The notes beneath the pieces were generated by a model that worked only from the letters and a program-made list of their open reading frames with translations, did not search any database and had not been told where the DNA came from. This document shows, in pieces, positions 12,668 to 14,021 of a stretch of DNA of 14,021 nt. Origin of the DNA: an uncultured Clostridia bacterium. GTDB lineage: Bacteria; Bacillota; Clostridia; Oscillospirales; CAG-272. Position 1 is the stretch's first letter. Each line of letters starts with the position of its first letter. The stretch covers positions 1-14,021 of the forward strand of contig CAJGCF010000043.1 in assembly GCA_904501865.1 (NCBI GenBank). Direction: 5' to 3'. The translations under genes and the position numbers were made by a program.

Positions 12668-13384
12668 ATGAGCAATGTAAGTGAATTCCCTTACGCACAG
12701 AGCCTTGAGGTTCAGCATATGTGCGTAGTTAAAAAGGGTTGCGATCACGGTCCTGCTCCCCTTCCCGAAGAGGGCAAGTGGATTCAGGCAAAACAGATTT
12801 CTGACATTTCCGCGTACACACACGGTGTAGGCTGGTGCGCACCTCAGCAGGGCGCGTGCAAGCTCTCCCTCAACGTTAAAAACGGTATTATCGAGGAAGC
12901 TCTTGTAGAGACCATCGGTTGCTCGGGTATGACTCACTCCGCGGCTATGGCTGCAGAGATTCTCCCCGGCAAGACTATTCTTGAGGCTCTCAACACCGAC
13001 CTCGTTTGCGATGCTATAAACACCGCAATGAGAGAGCTCTTCCTTCAGATAGTTTACGGTAGATCTCAGTCCGCATTCTCCGAGGGCGGTCTCGTTATCG
13101 GCGCAGGCATGGAGGATCTCGGTAAGGGTGAGCGTTCCATGGTAGGTACTATGTACGGTACAAAGGAAAAGGGTGTTCGTTATCTCGAGATGACAGAGGG
13201 CTACTGCACAAGAATGGCTCTCGACGAGAACAACGAGGTTATAGGCTACGAGTTCGTATCCCTCGGCAAGATGACCGATATGATCAAGAAGGGCATCGAG
13301 CCTAACGAGGCATACGAGAAGGCTAAGGGTACATACGGTAGATTCAATGATGCTGCAAAGTACATTGACCCCCGTAAAGAATAA
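12668..13384 (+). CDS. Iron-sulfur cluster scaffold-like protein (partner of GGGtGRT)
   Basis: The product is 238 residues, started at ATG 12668 behind AAGGAG (12652-12657). The middle (about 55-130) resembles the IscU/NifU N-terminal fold: GVGWCAPQQGACKLSLNVKN, IIEEALVETIGCSGMTHSAA, then ILEALNTDLVCDAI. Cysteines 57, 64 and 85 are candidate cluster ligands; 19 and 25 form a further pair near the N-terminus (CVVKKGC). It differs from true NifU in spacing and length, and the C-terminal 100 residues (FSEGGLVIGAGMEDLG, MTEGYCTRMALDENN) are specific to this family. I recall such proteins annotated as Fe-S assembly scaffolds and found next to GGGtGRT genes in anaerobes, as here (17 bases apart). 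Its true role is not established. Confidence 0.85.
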   Translation: MSNVSEFPYAQSLEVQHMCVVKKGCDHGPAPLPEEGKWIQAKQISDISAYTHGVGWCAPQQGACKLSLNVKNGIIEEALVETIGCSGMTHSAAMAAEILPGKTILEALNTDLVCDAINTAMRELFLQIVYGRSQSAFSEGGLVIGAGMEDLGKGERSMVGTMYGTKEKGVRYLEMTEGYCTRMALDENNEVIGYEFVSLGKMTDMIKKGIEPNEAYEKAKGTYGRFNDAAKYIDPRKE

Positions 13385-13401
13385 TAAGGAGGTAATGTAT
13401 A

Positions 13402-14021
13402 ATGGCTAAATTTGAAGGTTACGAAAGACGCGAGGCGAAAATTCTCGCCGCTCTTAAGGAATTCGGTATAAACTCTATCGACGAGTGCAAGGAGATCTGT
13501 GATGCCAAGGGTATTGATCCTTATAAGATCGTCGAGGAAACACAGCCCATCTGCTTTGAAAACGCAAAGTGGGCATACACAGTAGGCGCAGCTATCGCAA
13601 TCAAGAAGGGCTGCACAAAGGCTGCTGACGCCGCTGCCGCTATCGGTATCGGTCTTCAGTCCTTCTGTATTCCCGGCTCGGTTGCTGAAAACCGCAAGGT
13701 TGGTCTCGGACACGGAAACCTCGGCAAGATGCTTCTCTCCGAGGAGACAGAGTGCTTCTGCTTCCTCGCAGGACACGAGTCCTTCGCAGCTGCAGAAGGT
13801 GCTATCAAGATCGCTCTTAACGCTAACAAGGTAAGAAACAAGCCCCTTCGCGTTATCCTTAACGGTCTTGGCAAGGACGCGGCTTACATTATCTCCAGAA
13901 TCAACGGCTTCACATACGTAGAGACAAAGTTCGATCCCTACACCGAGGAAGTAACAGTCGTTCGTGAGGTTCCATTCTCCAAGGGCCCCAGAGCTGACGT
14001 TAAGTGCTACGGCTCCGATAA
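13402..14021 (+). CDS. GGGtGRT family protein (partial, N-terminal 206 residues)
   Basis: The gene starts at ATG 13402 behind AAGGAGGT (13386-13393) and is still open at the window end. The protein begins MAKFEGYERREAKILAALKE and continues with conserved-looking segments PICFENAKWAYTVGAAIAIK, SFCIPGSVAENRKVGLGHGN, CFCFLAGHESFAAAEGAI and RVILNGLGKDAAYIISRING. This is the family named for a C-terminal GGGtGRT motif, which would lie past the window. It is common in strict anaerobes and has no established function. Pairing with the Fe-S scaffold-like gene 17 bases upstream suggests a joint role, perhaps in cluster handling. It is almost certainly co-transcribed with that gene and probably with pduL. 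Confidence 0.92.
   Translation, partial: MAKFEGYERREAKILAALKEFGINSIDECKEICDAKGIDPYKIVEETQPICFENAKWAYTVGAAIAIKKGCTKAADAAAAIGIGLQSFCIPGSVAENRKVGLGHGNLGKMLLSEETECFCFLAGHESFAAAEGAIKIALNANKVRNKPLRVILNGLGKDAAYIISRINGFTYVETKFDPYTEEVTVVREVPFSKGPRADVKCYGSD

Overview
The window looks like chromosomal DNA from an anaerobic, low-to-moderate GC Firmicute of the class Clostridia, probably a gut lineage. The pointers are a single-subunit (alpha2) glycyl-tRNA synthetase, a Firmicute-style L10 leader before rplJ-rplL, a TepA-type ClpP-like protein, a PduL phosphotransacylase, an Fe-S scaffold-like protein paired with a GGGtGRT-family protein, strong AGGAGG ribosome binding sites, and promoters matching TTGACA-17-TATAAT. 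This placement is from recognition only; no search was run.

Layout. (1) 1-176: start of rpsJ (S10) on the minus strand, with a consensus promoter and a ~300-nt structured leader. (2) 500-800: AT-rich gap with a perfect 13-bp inverted repeat. (3) 845-2241: an unknown eight-helix membrane protein and a small HTH regulator with WYL-type ends but no WYL core, then a terminator. (4) 2346-3145: a bacterial PH-like membrane protein with its own promoter and terminator. (5) 3200-4538: promoter, L10 leader with attenuator, rplJ, rplL and a strong hairpin. (6) 4543-6833, minus: glyS and a DUF554 membrane protein, stop and start overlapping by one base. (7) 6980-9584: a two-repeat DUF1538 membrane protein and a protein with two PII-like halves, separated by a 272-bp MITE-like element. 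(8) 9643-9949, minus: a small beta-rich protein with a perfect promoter. (9) 9967-10429: tRNA-Leu(GAG) on the minus strand, with a duplicated downstream segment holding a remnant of the tRNA 3' end. (10) 10524-10980, minus: an AraC-type cupin domain without its DNA-binding half. (11) 10993-11075: a short inverted-repeat element. (12) 11195-11878, minus: TepA-like ClpP-family protein. (13) 11965-14021: a probable operon of pduL, Fe-S scaffold-like protein and GGGtGRT protein, cut by the window end.

How it works together. Much of the window serves translation (S10, L10, L7/L12, glycyl-tRNA synthetase, tRNA-Leu). The parts most likely to be poorly described are the DUF1538/PII-like pair, which looks like a membrane transporter with a cytoplasmic regulator, each built from two repeats; the MITE-like insertion that appears to have rewritten the end of the DUF1538 gene; the tRNA-Leu 3' duplication; and the PduL / Fe-S scaffold / GGGtGRT cluster. 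No CRISPR array, rRNA gene, transposase, phage gene or replication origin was seen.
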